Below, one piece after another: positions 36,304 through 44,493 of a DNA stretch of 64,000 nt. The position numbers were made by a program, and so were the translations under genes. Source of the stretch: JASLDZ01 sp964244065 (GTDB taxonomy: Bacteria > Pseudomonadota > Alphaproteobacteria > Caulobacterales > Caulobacteraceae); the NCBI GenBank assembly GCA_964244065.1, contig CAXTHH010000003.1, positions 124,001-188,000 on the forward strand, read 5' to 3'. The notes below the pieces were generated by a model. It ran no database searches and was not told where the DNA came from. It worked only from the letters and a program-made list of their open reading frames with translations. Positions within the stretch are counted from its first letter, which is position 1. The number at the start of each line of letters is the position of its first letter.

Positions 36304-37089
36304 GTGGCGGAGCGGTGGTTCGGGCCGGCGGAGATGGCGGGGCGCCTGGGGGTGAGCGTCAAGGCGCTGCGCGTCTACGAGCGCGGCGGCCTGGTGCGCC
36401 CGGTGCGCTCCGCGGCCGGCTGGCGGGCCTACGGGCCCGAGCAGCAGGCCCGCCTGCACCAGGTGCTGGCGCTGAAGCGGCTGGGGCTGAGCCTCGCCCG
36501 CATCGGCGAGCTCCTGGCCGGCGAGCTGGCGAGCCTGGACGCGGTGCTGGCCCTGCAGCAGCAGGTGCTGGAGACGCGTCGCGCGGAGACGGACAAGGGC
36601 CTCGCCCTCCTGTCCGCCGCCCGCGCCAAGCTGGCCCGCGACGGCGCCCTCTCCCCCGACGACCTGACCCAACTGACGAGGGAGACCGCCGTGACCGACA
36701 AGCTGAACGACGAAGAGATGGCCGCCGTGTTCAAGCCGCTGGCCGACAAGCACTTCACGCCGGAGGAGCAGGCGGCGCTACTGAAACGTAAGGACGATTA
36801 CTTCTTCGACCAGACCGAGGTCACGCGTACCTGGGACGGGTTGATCGCGGAAGGAAACGCCCTGGTCGCGCGGCGCGAGGAACCCGGCTCTCCCGCCGCT
36901 GCAGATTTGGCGCGACGCTGGATGGAGCAGGTCAACAGGTTCTCCGGCGGCGACCCCGGGATCAACGCAAAATCTGGAGCCATGTACCAGGACGCGTTCT
37001 CCGACCCGGACACCGCCCGCAAGATGCCCTTCTCGGCCGAGCTCTGGCGGTTCATCGGCGAGGCTCATCGGCGAGCGCGGGCGAGCTGA
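36304..37089 (+). CDS. MerR family regulator with TipAS-type effector domain
   Basis: A 261-residue regulator starting at GTG. Residues about 5-75 are the MerR winged helix (FGPAEMAGRLGVSVKALRVY, GWRAYGPEQQARLHQVLALK) followed by a dimerisation coiled coil. Residues about 130-255 are a TipAS-like helical domain (FTPEEQAALLKRKDDYF, then WMEQVNRFSGGDPGI and the terminal AELWRFIGEAHRRA), which in relatives binds antibiotics or other multidrug ligands. The neighbouring MHS transporter is a possible target, by proximity only. Confidence 0.88.
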   Translation: MAERWFGPAEMAGRLGVSVKALRVYERGGLVRPVRSAAGWRAYGPEQQARLHQVLALKRLGLSLARIGELLAGELASLDAVLALQQQVLETRRAETDKGLALLSAARAKLARDGALSPDDLTQLTRETAVTDKLNDEEMAAVFKPLADKHFTPEEQAALLKRKDDYFFDQTEVTRTWDGLIAEGNALVARREEPGSPAAADLARRWMEQVNRFSGGDPGINAKSGAMYQDAFSDPDTARKMPFSAELWRFIGEAHRRARAS

Positions 37090-37115
37090 CGGCCGTTCGG
37101 GTCCGCGACTCCAAC

Positions 37116-37232
37116 GCCGTCGCCCTCGGGCTCGACCCGAGGGCCGGGCGCCGGTCGTGCGGCGTCTTGCAGCCGCTTCAGCGGCTCGGCTCACAACGCT
37201 CGGCCCTCGGGTCAAGCCCGAGGGCGACGGAG
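37116..37232. repeat. repeat family A, copy 4
   Basis: Inverted ends GCCGTCGCCCTCGGGCTCGA and AAGCCCGAGGGCGACGGAGG, with the core GGGCGCCGGTCGTGC and an extra inner block TTGCAGCCGCTTCAGCGGCT shared closely with copy 5. It lies just past the stop codon of the MHS transporter gene. Confidence 0.85.
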
Positions 37233-37238
37233 GCAAGG

Positions 37239-38537
37239 CTATCGCGGCGGACGCGTCTCCGGCGCGAGCAGCAGCACCGGCGCGACCGCCAGCGCCACCA
37301 CGGCGATCATCGCCCCCGGCGCGCCCGGCCAGCCGGTCGCCTTGGTGAGCAGCTGCGCCAGCAACGGCGTCAGGCCGCCGAACAAGGCGGTTGCGGCGGT
37401 GGCGCCGAGCGCCAGCCCCGTCAGCCGGCCCTCGCCGGGGAACTGCTCGGCGGTGGCGGCGGCCCCCACCGCGCTCACCCCGCCCGCCACGCCGGCCAGC
37501 ACCACCGCGCCGAACAGCGCGCGGGCGGGCGAGGCGCCGCCCATCAGCGCGAACAGCGTCGCCGGCAGCGCCGCGCTGCACGCCACCAGCGTCAGCAGCA
37601 CCGGCTTGCGCCCGAACCGGTCGGACAGGGCGCCCACGCCCGGCGTCACCAGGATCACGACCACCGCCGCGATCGTCGACAGCCGCAGCGCCTCGGCCTC
37701 GCTCAGCGAGCCGGCGGAGGCCAGGAACACCGGCACGTAGGTGATGCCCACGTAGTAGGTGATCGACCCCAGCGCCGAGATGGCGAACGACCGGGCGATC
37801 CCCGCCCGGTGATGCGTCCACACGTGCCGGAGCGGCCGCTTGGGCGTGGTGCCCGCGGCCACCTGCCGGACGAACTCGGGAGACTCGTCCATGGTGGAGC
37901 GGGCGATCCACACCGCGCCGGCCAGGGCCGCGCCCAGCAGGAACGGCAGCCGCCAGCCCCAGGCCGCCAGGTCCGCCTCCGAGAAGCCGTGCACCGTCAG
38001 CGCGGAGACGCCGACCGCCAGGAGGCCGCCGATCTCGCTCGCCGCCGAGGCGCACGAGGCGACCAGTCCGCGCCGCTGCGGGCCGGCGCTCTCCAGCAGG
38101 TAGGCCACTACGCCCGTGTACTCGCCGCCCACCGAGAAGCTCATCACGCAGCGGAGGCCGAGCAGCAGCAGCCCCGCCGCCGGCCCTATGGCGTCCCGCG
38201 TGGGCAGGAGCGCGGTGGCCAGCATGGCCGCGCTCATCAGCGCCATGGAGCCCAGCATCATGCGCCGCCGGCCCAGCCGGTCGCCCACGCGCCCGAACAC
38301 CACCGCGCCCAACGGACGCAGCAGATAGGCCACCGCGAAGCCGGCCAGCGTGGTCGCCAGGGCCAGGGCCCCGTCCCCGAAGAACACCCGCGAGAGGACG
38401 GTGGTGAAGTAGAGGTAGAGCGTGAAGTCGTACCACTCGACCACGGTCGAGAGGGTCGCCACGACCATGGAGGCCCGGCTCGCGGGCCGCAGCGCCGCCG
38501 GGTCGTTCCCCACCCGTCCTCGCGCCTCGACCGTCAC
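37239..38537 (-). CDS. MFS transporter, metabolite:H+ symporter (MHS) family
   Basis: A 432-residue, 12-helix transporter of the MHS branch (alpha-ketoglutarate, proline/betaine and shikimate permease relatives). Diagnostic segments are VVEWYDFTLYLYFTTVLSRVFF in helix one, the loop-2-3 motif FGRVGDRLGRRRMMLGS, SFSVGGEYTGVVAYLLES and GALSDRFGRKPVL in the second half. The start is GTG. It is flanked on both sides by nearly identical family A repeats in the same orientation. It would take up a small organic or amino acid with protons; the substrate is not readable. Confidence 0.88.
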   Translation of the reverse strand: MTVEARGRVGNDPAALRPASRASMVVATLSTVVEWYDFTLYLYFTTVLSRVFFGDGALALATTLAGFAVAYLLRPLGAVVFGRVGDRLGRRRMMLGSMALMSAAMLATALLPTRDAIGPAAGLLLLGLRCVMSFSVGGEYTGVVAYLLESAGPQRRGLVASCASAASEIGGLLAVGVSALTVHGFSEADLAAWGWRLPFLLGAALAGAVWIARSTMDESPEFVRQVAAGTTPKRPLRHVWTHHRAGIARSFAISALGSITYYVGITYVPVFLASAGSLSEAEALRLSTIAAVVVILVTPGVGALSDRFGRKPVLLTLVACSAALPATLFALMGGASPARALFGAVVLAGVAGGVSAVGAAATAEQFPGEGRLTGLALGATAATALFGGLTPLLAQLLTKATGWPGAPGAMIAVVALAVAPVLLLAPETRPPR

Positions 38538-38603
38538 TCGGGCAGCCTAGAAGGTCTCGCGTCGAGGTGAAGACCCTCTCGCTCCTTTCCTCCCGCCGAC
38601 CCT

Positions 38604-38718
38604 TCGTCGCCCTCGGGCCTGACCCGAGGGCCGGGCGCCGGTCGTGCCGGCGGCTTGCAGCCGTCCAGCGGCTCGGCTCACGACGCTCGGTCCTCGGATC
38701 ACGTCCGAGGGCGACGGA
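38604..38718. repeat. repeat family A, copy 5
   Basis: Inverted ends TTCGTCGCCCTCGGGCCTGA and ACGTCCGAGGGCGACGGAG. The interior (GGGCGCCGGTCGTGC, CTTGCAGCCG, CAGCGGCTCGGCTCAC) matches copy 4 block for block and in the same orientation. It lies between the divergent MHS transporter and xseA. Confidence 0.88.
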
Positions 38719-38779
38719 GCGGGGGGGGGACACTCCACGTGCACGTGCAGAACGGGCGGGGAACGCCTACTCTCCGACC

Positions 38780-40222
38780 ATGAGTCTCGCCGAGCCCCTG
38801 GACGCGGCCGCGCCGGCGGCCACCAACGCGGTCGCCTACAGCGTCTCCGAGTTGGCGTTCGCGCTGAAGCGGACGCTGGAGGACGCCTACGGCCACGTCC
38901 GCCTGCGCGGCGAGATCAGCAAGGTCACGCGCCACGCCAGCGGCCACACCTACCTGTCCATCAAGGACGACAAGGCCTGCATCGACGGGGTGATCTGGAA
39001 GAGCGTGCGCGGGATCGCCGTGCGGCCCGAGACGGGCATGGAGGTGATCGTCACCGGGCGGATCACCACCTACCCGGCGCGCTCGGGCTACCAGCTCCTG
39101 ATCGAGACGCTGGAGCCCGCGGGCGTCGGCGCGCTCCTGGCGCAGCTGGAGAAGCTGAAGGCCAGGCTCGCCGGCGAGGGCCTGTTCGAGCGCGAGCGCA
39201 AGCGGCCCCTCCCCACCTCCCCCGCCGTGATCGGCGTGATCACCAGCCCCACGGGCGCGGTGATCCGCGACATCCTGCACCGCCTGCGGGAGCGCTGGCC
39301 CTGCCGCGTGCTGGTCTGGCCCGTGGTGGTGCAGGGCGAGGCGGCCTCCGCCCAGGTGTGCGCCGCGCTGCGCGGCTTCGACGCCCTGCCCGCCTCCGGC
39401 GGCGCCTTCCCCCGGCCGGACGTCGTGATCGTGGCCCGGGGCGGCGGGTCGGTGGAGGACCTGTGGCCCTTCAACGACGAAGCGCTGGCCCGCACGGTGG
39501 CCGCCTGCCGCCTGCCGGTGATCTCGGCGGTGGGGCACGAGACGGACACCACGCTGATCGACTTCGTCAGCGACCGTCGCGCGCCGACGCCCACCGCCGC
39601 CGCCGAGATGGCGACGCCGGTCCTGGCCGAACTCATGGCCCGGGTGCGCGAGGGCGGGCGGCGGATCGACCGCTGCGCCCACGCGCACGTGGACCGCGGG
39701 CGCACGCGGCTGACCGCCGCCGCCCGCGGCCTGCCCCGCCCCGACCAGTTGCTGGGCCTGGCCGAGCAGCGGTTCGACGCGGCGGCGGGCCGGCTCAAGC
39801 CCGCGCTGAACCGCAACGCCGACGCCCACGGCCGCGACCTGCTGCGCGCCGCCGCCCGGCTCTCCCCCGCCCTCCTGGAGCGCCCCCTCGCGCGCAAGGC
39901 GGAGCGGCTGGCGGAGATCGAGGCGCGTCTGCATCCCGCGGCCGCGCGCCGCCTGGCCCGGGCCGGCGACCGGCTGGAGGCCCTAGGCAAGCTGCACCGC
40001 GCCAACGACCCCGAGCGCCCGCTGGAGCGCGGCTTCGCGCTCGTGCGCGACGGCGCGGGGCGGCTGGTGCGCACCGCCGCCGAGCTGGCCCCCGGCCAGC
40101 CCTTGGAGCTGAAGTTCCGCGACGGCGCACGCCCGGCGGTGGTGGACGGCGCACTGGCCGCCGCGCCGCCGCGGCCCCGGCGCGCGGCCAGCCCGGCCGT
40201 CGACCAGGGCTCGCTGTTCTGA
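38780..40222 (+). CDS. xseA: exodeoxyribonuclease VII large subunit
   Basis: The catalytic subunit of ExoVII, which degrades single-stranded DNA in mismatch repair and damage tolerance. The 480-residue protein has an N-terminal OB fold (YSVSELAFALKRTLE, VRLRGEISKVTRHASGHTYL, IDGVIWKS) and the catalytic core with VIGVITSPTGAVIRDI, VIVARGGGSVEDLWPFN and VISAVGHETDTTLIDFVSDRR. A long coiled coil and RGFALVRDGAG follow near the C terminus. The ATG at 38780 lies just past a family A repeat. The small subunit xseB is not nearby. Confidence 0.95.
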   Translation: MSLAEPLDAAAPAATNAVAYSVSELAFALKRTLEDAYGHVRLRGEISKVTRHASGHTYLSIKDDKACIDGVIWKSVRGIAVRPETGMEVIVTGRITTYPARSGYQLLIETLEPAGVGALLAQLEKLKARLAGEGLFERERKRPLPTSPAVIGVITSPTGAVIRDILHRLRERWPCRVLVWPVVVQGEAASAQVCAALRGFDALPASGGAFPRPDVVIVARGGGSVEDLWPFNDEALARTVAACRLPVISAVGHETDTTLIDFVSDRRAPTPTAAAEMATPVLAELMARVREGGRRIDRCAHAHVDRGRTRLTAAARGLPRPDQLLGLAEQRFDAAAGRLKPALNRNADAHGRDLLRAAARLSPALLERPLARKAERLAEIEARLHPAAARRLARAGDRLEALGKLHRANDPERPLERGFALVRDGAGRLVRTAAELAPGQPLELKFRDGARPAVVDGALAAAPPRPRRAASPAVDQGSLF

Positions 40223-40244
40223 GCCGCCTGAGTAGAATGGCCGC

Positions 40245-40460
40245 ATGAACGCGATCGAACGCAATTCCGACGGCGAGGCGCTGCTCAACTACGGCGACAA
40301 CGAGTTCGTGGTCATGCGCCCGGGCCGCTACGTCGTCTGCGCGGTGTCGGGCCGGCGCGTGCCGCTGGAGGCGCTGCGCTACTGGAGCGTGACCCGGCAG
40401 GAGCCGTACGCCGGCCCCGCGGAGGCCACCGCCGCCCTCACCGGCCGTCCTCCGGCGTGA
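40245..40460 (+). CDS. DUF2093 family protein
   Basis: A 71-residue protein typical of alphaproteobacteria, found next to xseA in many of them. The conserved stretch is NYGDNEFVVMRPGRYVVCAV followed by PLEALRYWSVTRQEPYAG. It has no signal or membrane segment. The arrangement after xseA and overlapping the peptidase gene by 4 bases suggests co-transcription, but no function is known to me. Confidence 0.88.
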   Translation: MNAIERNSDGEALLNYGDNEFVVMRPGRYVVCAVSGRRVPLEALRYWSVTRQEPYAGPAEATAALTGRPPA

Positions 40461-41284
40461 TGCGGCGCCGGGCCGTGCTGACGGGCGCGGGCGCGACGGC
40501 GCTCGCCGGCCCGGCCCGGGCGATCATGCCCCTGCCGTTCGGCGTCGACGGGCGCTTCACCCAGGGCGGCTGGGCGGTGGTGCGCACGACGCCGGGCGGC
40601 CGCGTGCGGCTGGACCGGGCGGAGGAGACGCGGGCCGGCGCGACGGGCCTGGCGGTGGTCGGCTTCGACCGCGACGCCGCCGCCACCGCCTACCTCGAGG
40701 TCGAGAAGCCGGAGGGCTGGCGCGGCCAGCAGTTCGACGTGGCGGCCGTCGCCTACGCCGTGCAGCGGATCGACGGGCTGCCGGCCGACCAGGTCGCGCC
40801 CACCAATCCCGCGCTGCTGGAGCGCATCGCCGCCGAGAAGGCGCGGAAGGACGCGGCGCTCGGCTCACGCTGGAACGGCGAGGGGTTCGCCCAGGGCTTC
40901 CGCCATCCCCTGCCCGGCGCCGTCCGCACCTCCGCCTTCGGCCCGCAGCGCGTGCTGAACGGCGAGCCGAAGACCCCGCACTACGGCGTGGACCTCGCCG
41001 CCCCGGAAGGCACGCCAATCCTGGCTCCCGCCCCCGGGCTCGTGGTGCTGGCGGAGCCCGACATGCATTTCGAAGGAGGGCTGACGCTGGTCGACCACGG
41101 CCAGGGCCTGGTCTCCATGTATCTCCACCAGTCGCAGCTGCAGGTGCGGGCGGGCGAGATCGTCGCGGCGGGGCGCGCGATCGGGCTCGTCGGCGGCAAG
41201 GGCCGCGCGACCGGGCCGCATCTCTGCTGGCGCATGACCTGGCGCGGCCGGCACATGGATCCCAGCCTCATGCTCCGCGCCTGA
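40457..41284 (+). CDS. M23 family peptidase (LytM-like), exported
   Basis: A 275-residue putative cell-wall endopeptidase. The N terminus RRRAVLTGAGATALAGPARA looks like a twin-arginine signal. The C-terminal LytM domain has HYGVD (H175, D179) as zinc ligands and the YLH histidine (H224), but the last motif reads GPHLCW, so the second histidine of HxH is replaced by cysteine (C257), which could still bind zinc. GTG 40457 overlaps the DUF2093 stop; the adjacent ATG at 40460 is an equal alternative. It probably cuts peptidoglycan cross-links during growth or division. Confidence 0.85.
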   Translation: MMRRRAVLTGAGATALAGPARAIMPLPFGVDGRFTQGGWAVVRTTPGGRVRLDRAEETRAGATGLAVVGFDRDAAATAYLEVEKPEGWRGQQFDVAAVAYAVQRIDGLPADQVAPTNPALLERIAAEKARKDAALGSRWNGEGFAQGFRHPLPGAVRTSAFGPQRVLNGEPKTPHYGVDLAAPEGTPILAPAPGLVVLAEPDMHFEGGLTLVDHGQGLVSMYLHQSQLQVRAGEIVAAGRAIGLVGGKGRATGPHLCWRMTWRGRHMDPSLMLRA

Positions 41285-41312
41285 CCTCCCAGCCTCCTCG
41301 CGAACCCGGCGA

Positions 41313-41837
41313 ATGTCCCTAGGCCTTCAAGCTCTCCGCGTGCTCCTGGTGGACGACAACCCGCACATGCGGGCGATCGTGTTCGCCATGCTCCAGGGGC
41401 TGGGCGTCCGCGATCTCGCCCAGGCTCAGGACGGCGGGGAGGCCATGGAGGTGATGCGGCGCGATCCGGTGGACATCGTGCTCGTGGACTTCCTCATGCG
41501 GCCCGTCGACGGCGTCCACTTCACGCGCGAGCTGCGCAACAGCCCCACGAGCCCGGACGTCTACGCCCCGGTGATCATGATGACCGGCCACTCCGAGCGT
41601 TCGCGGGTGGAGGAAGCGCGCGACGCGGGCGTCACCGAATTCGTGGTCAAGCCGCTGACGCTCCGCGCCCTGATCGGCCGGCTGGAGGCGGTGATCCAGC
41701 GCCCTCGCCCCTTCGTGCGCACCGACGGCTACTTCGGCCCGGACCGCCGCCGCCGGATGGACCCGAACCACCCCGGCCCCTGGCGGCGCGCCGCCGACGG
41801 CGTGACCAGCCCGGCCTCCGCGACCTTCGAGATATGA
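41313..41837 (+). CDS. CheY-like single-domain response regulator
   Basis: A 174-residue protein with one receiver domain: acidic pocket LLVDDN (D14-D15), phosphoacceptor D59 in VDIVLVDF, threonine in MMTGHS and lysine in EFVVKPLT. After residue about 130 comes a short basic tail with YFGPDRRRRMDPN, a motif repeatedly seen in alphaproteobacterial receivers of this type, and no output domain. The cognate kinase is not in the window. It starts 29 bases after the peptidase gene and ends at a family E repeat. Confidence 0.88.
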   Translation: MSLGLQALRVLLVDDNPHMRAIVFAMLQGLGVRDLAQAQDGGEAMEVMRRDPVDIVLVDFLMRPVDGVHFTRELRNSPTSPDVYAPVIMMTGHSERSRVEEARDAGVTEFVVKPLTLRALIGRLEAVIQRPRPFVRTDGYFGPDRRRRMDPNHPGPWRRAADGVTSPASATFEI

Positions 41838-41838
41838 A

Positions 41839-42000
41839 CCCCTCTCCCCCATGCATCGCATGGGGGAGCGCACCCCGGAGGGGGGAGGGGGCCGACCGGC
41901 GCAGCCGGGCGGAAGCCGCATGCTCGCGTGTTCCGCGCCGTCGCGCGGCCCCTCCGTCCGCTTCGCGGCCACCTCCCCATGCGCAGCATGCGGAGAACAG
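41839..42000. repeat. repeat family E, copy 2
   Basis: Left part CCCCTCTCCCCCATGCATCG, then GGCCGACCGGCGCAGCCGGG, AAGCCGCATG, GCGCGGCCCCTCCGTCCG and a right end CACCTCCCCATGCGCAGCAT. The order of blocks matches copy 1 at 19042. It separates two convergent genes. Confidence 0.8.
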
Positions 42001-42004
42001 CCAT

Positions 42005-42916
42005 CTAGCGGTCGGCGTAGGCGTCCGTCGGCCAGCGCTTGTGCGTCCAGAACCACTGGCCGGGGTGGGCGCGGACGACGGACTCCACGAAGGCGTTCAC
42101 CTGCTCCACGCCGGCGCGCAGGTCGGCCTCGCGGCCGCCGGTGCGGGCCAGCAGGATCGGCGGATGGACCGTGACCCGGAAGCGCACGCCGGGCAGGCGC
42201 TCCACCGACATGGGCAGGAGGCGGCCGCCGAAGCGCAGGCCCAGCCGCGTGGGCCCGACCGCGGTGTGGGCGGGCGCGCCGAACAGGGGCGCGAGCACGC
42301 CGCCGTTGAACTTCTGGTCGTTCATCAGCGCGACGGAGCCTCCGTCCTCCAGGGTGCGCAACACTTTGCGGCCCCCCTCCTGCCCCTTGGCCCCGAACAG
42401 CTCCACGCCGCAGCTGGCGCGCGTCTCGATGATGCGCCGGTCGATGTAGGGGTTGTTGGCGGCGCGGTAGGTCATTCGGCAGCGCACGCCGGCGTCCACG
42501 ATCACCGGCGCCAGCACCTCCCAATTGGCGAAGTGGCCGCCGATCACCACCGTGGGCTCGCCCGAGGCCGCCACCGCCTCCAGCCGCTCGCGCCCGACCA
42601 CCTCGATGCGGCCGGAGCGCGGGGTCAGCCGGTCGGCGAGCGGGAACTCGAAGAGGGTGCGGCCGAGATTGTCCCACTGCTCGGCCAGCAGGCGCGCGCG
42701 CGCCGGGTCGTCCAGCTCGGGGAAGGCGATCCGAAGGTTGCGCCGGGCCGTGCGGTGCGCCCCCGTGAGCGGGCCGAGGAGCCGCAGCAGCCGCGCGCCC
42801 AGGCCAGACACCAGCTCGATCGGCAGGCGTCGCAGGATGAGGGACACCCCGTCGAAGGCGGCCGCCTCCACGCGCCAGGCGAGGTCCTGGGCGAGACGGG
42901 AGCGGACGCGGGCCAT
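42005..42916 (-). CDS. lipid A biosynthesis (lauroyl/myristoyl) acyltransferase, LpxL/HtrB family
   Basis: A 303-residue inner-membrane acyltransferase that adds a secondary acyl chain to lipid A. The catalytic HxxxxE-type motif is VVIGGHFANWEVLAP. Other family positions are NLRIAFPELDD near the N terminus, MTYRAANNPYIDRRI, VALMNDQKFNGGVLAPLFG and the terminal PGQWFWTHKRWP. It lies downstream of the phosphohexomutase gene on the same strand and is separate from the lipid A unit at 25-30 kb. Confidence 0.9.
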   Translation of the reverse strand: MARVRSRLAQDLAWRVEAAAFDGVSLILRRLPIELVSGLGARLLRLLGPLTGAHRTARRNLRIAFPELDDPARARLLAEQWDNLGRTLFEFPLADRLTPRSGRIEVVGRERLEAVAASGEPTVVIGGHFANWEVLAPVIVDAGVRCRMTYRAANNPYIDRRIIETRASCGVELFGAKGQEGGRKVLRTLEDGGSVALMNDQKFNGGVLAPLFGAPAHTAVGPTRLGLRFGGRLLPMSVERLPGVRFRVTVHPPILLARTGGREADLRAGVEQVNAFVESVVRAHPGQWFWTHKRWPTDAYADR

Positions 42917-42963
42917 GCGGCTCTCTACGGCGGGCGCGGCCCGGCTGTCACGCCGGCGCCCGT

Positions 42964-44397
42964 TCAGGGCAGGGCGACGCCGCTGGCCGACAGCTCGGCC
43001 CGCAGGTCCGCGCGCAACCGCTCCAGGGCGGCCGCGTCGGGCGCCTCGCAGCGGCAGGTGAGCTTGGGCTCGGTGCCGCTGGCGCGCAGCAGCCACCAGC
43101 CGTCCGGCCCCGTGACGGTGAGCCCCAGCTCGGGGTCGTAGCGTCCGCCCCGCCCGGCGGTGCGCGCGGCTACCTCGGCCACCACCTCCGCCTTGCGCGG
43201 CTCTGGACAGGCGATCCGCAGCTCGGGCGTGGTCAGCATCGGCGGCAGGGCCCGGCGGAAGGCGGAGAGCGGCGCCCGCGTGCGGCCCAGCGCGCACAGC
43301 AGGCGCACGGCCACGTAGAGGGCGTCGTCCGTCCCGTCCCACCGGTCGGCGAAGAAGACGTGGCCCGAGAGCTCGCCCGCCAGCAGCGCGCCCTCGCGCC
43401 GCATGGCCTCGCGGATCAGCACGTAGCCGGAGGGGGCGACCACGGCCCGGCCGCCCAGCGCCTCCACGCCGCGGAACAGCACGCCCGAGCTCTTCACGTC
43501 GCCCACGACGGTGGCGCCCGGGTGCTCGCGCAGGAGCTCGCCGGCCAGGAACAGCAGCAGCTGGTCCGCCCAGATCACCGCGCCCGTCTCGTCGACGACG
43601 CCGATCCGGTCGCCGTCCCCGTCGAAGGCCACGCCCAGGTCGCAGCCCTCCCGCAGCACGGCGGCCTTGAGCGGCTCGAGGTTCGACTCCACCGCCGGGT
43701 CGGGATGGTGGTCGGGGAAGCGGCCGTCCACGCGGGTGGACAGGAGCACGTGCCGCCCCGGCAGGCGCGCGGCCAGGCGCTCCACCACCTCGCCCGTGGC
43801 GCCGCTGCCGGCGTCCCACGCGACGGCCAGGGCCGGGGCGTCGGCGGCGGCGGCGAGCAGGCGCTCGAGATACGGGTCCCGCACATCGGCGTCGCCGACC
43901 GAGCCGCCGGGCGCGGGCCGGCCCGCGCTGGCGGCCAGGCTCCGCAAGGCCGCGCCGTGGATGCGCTCGGCGCCCAGCATGATCTTGAAGCCGTTCTCGT
44001 CCGGCGGGTTGTGCGAGGCGGTCACCACCACGCCGCCGTCCAGCCCCAGCGTGCGCACGGCGAAGGCGGTCATGGGCGTCGGGCCGAGGCCGATCCGCGT
44101 GACCTCCATGCCCCCGTCCGCGAGGCCCGCGACCAGCTCCGCCTCCAGCGCAGGCGAGGTCAGCCGGCCGTCGCGGCCCACGGCGATCCGGCGCAGGCCC
44201 TGGGCGCGGGCCAGGGCGGCGTAGGCGAGGCCCAGGCTGCGCCCGTGCTCGATCCGCAGGGGGTCGCCGACCCGTCCCCGCACGTCGTAGGCGCGCACCG
44301 CCGCCGGCGGCAGGCAGCGCGAGGGCGGGGCCTCCGCCCGGTCCGCGACCTCCGCCGCGGGGGCGGCCGTCCCCGCTCCGTCCGGCTCCAGCTTCAT
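42964..44397 (-). CDS. phosphomannomutase/phosphoglucomutase
   Basis: A 477-residue alpha-D-phosphohexomutase interconverting sugar 1- and 6-phosphates for sugar-nucleotide synthesis. It has the phosphoserine loop VVTASHNPPDENGFK, the magnesium loop FDGDGDRIG, the sugar-binding GELSGHVFF and the phosphate-binding RASGTEPKL. The N terminus has about 30 extra residues (GTAAPAAEVADRAEAPPSR) before RAYDVRG. The ATG at 44397 gives that form. It supplies precursors such as GDP-mannose, relevant to the LPS and glycan genes of the window. Confidence 0.92.
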   Translation of the reverse strand: MKLEPDGAGTAAPAAEVADRAEAPPSRCLPPAAVRAYDVRGRVGDPLRIEHGRSLGLAYAALARAQGLRRIAVGRDGRLTSPALEAELVAGLADGGMEVTRIGLGPTPMTAFAVRTLGLDGGVVVTASHNPPDENGFKIMLGAERIHGAALRSLAASAGRPAPGGSVGDADVRDPYLERLLAAAADAPALAVAWDAGSGATGEVVERLAARLPGRHVLLSTRVDGRFPDHHPDPAVESNLEPLKAAVLREGCDLGVAFDGDGDRIGVVDETGAVIWADQLLLFLAGELLREHPGATVVGDVKSSGVLFRGVEALGGRAVVAPSGYVLIREAMRREGALLAGELSGHVFFADRWDGTDDALYVAVRLLCALGRTRAPLSAFRRALPPMLTTPELRIACPEPRKAEVVAEVAARTAGRGGRYDPELGLTVTGPDGWWLLRASGTEPKLTCRCEAPDAAALERLRADLRAELSASGVALP

Positions 44398-44493
44398 CCT
44401 CAGCCAATACGACAGCGAGTCGTATGTTCCCGCACCCCCGCCGATCCCAACCCATGTGATCGACGCGGGGCCGCCCGCGTGCATCATGCCCCG

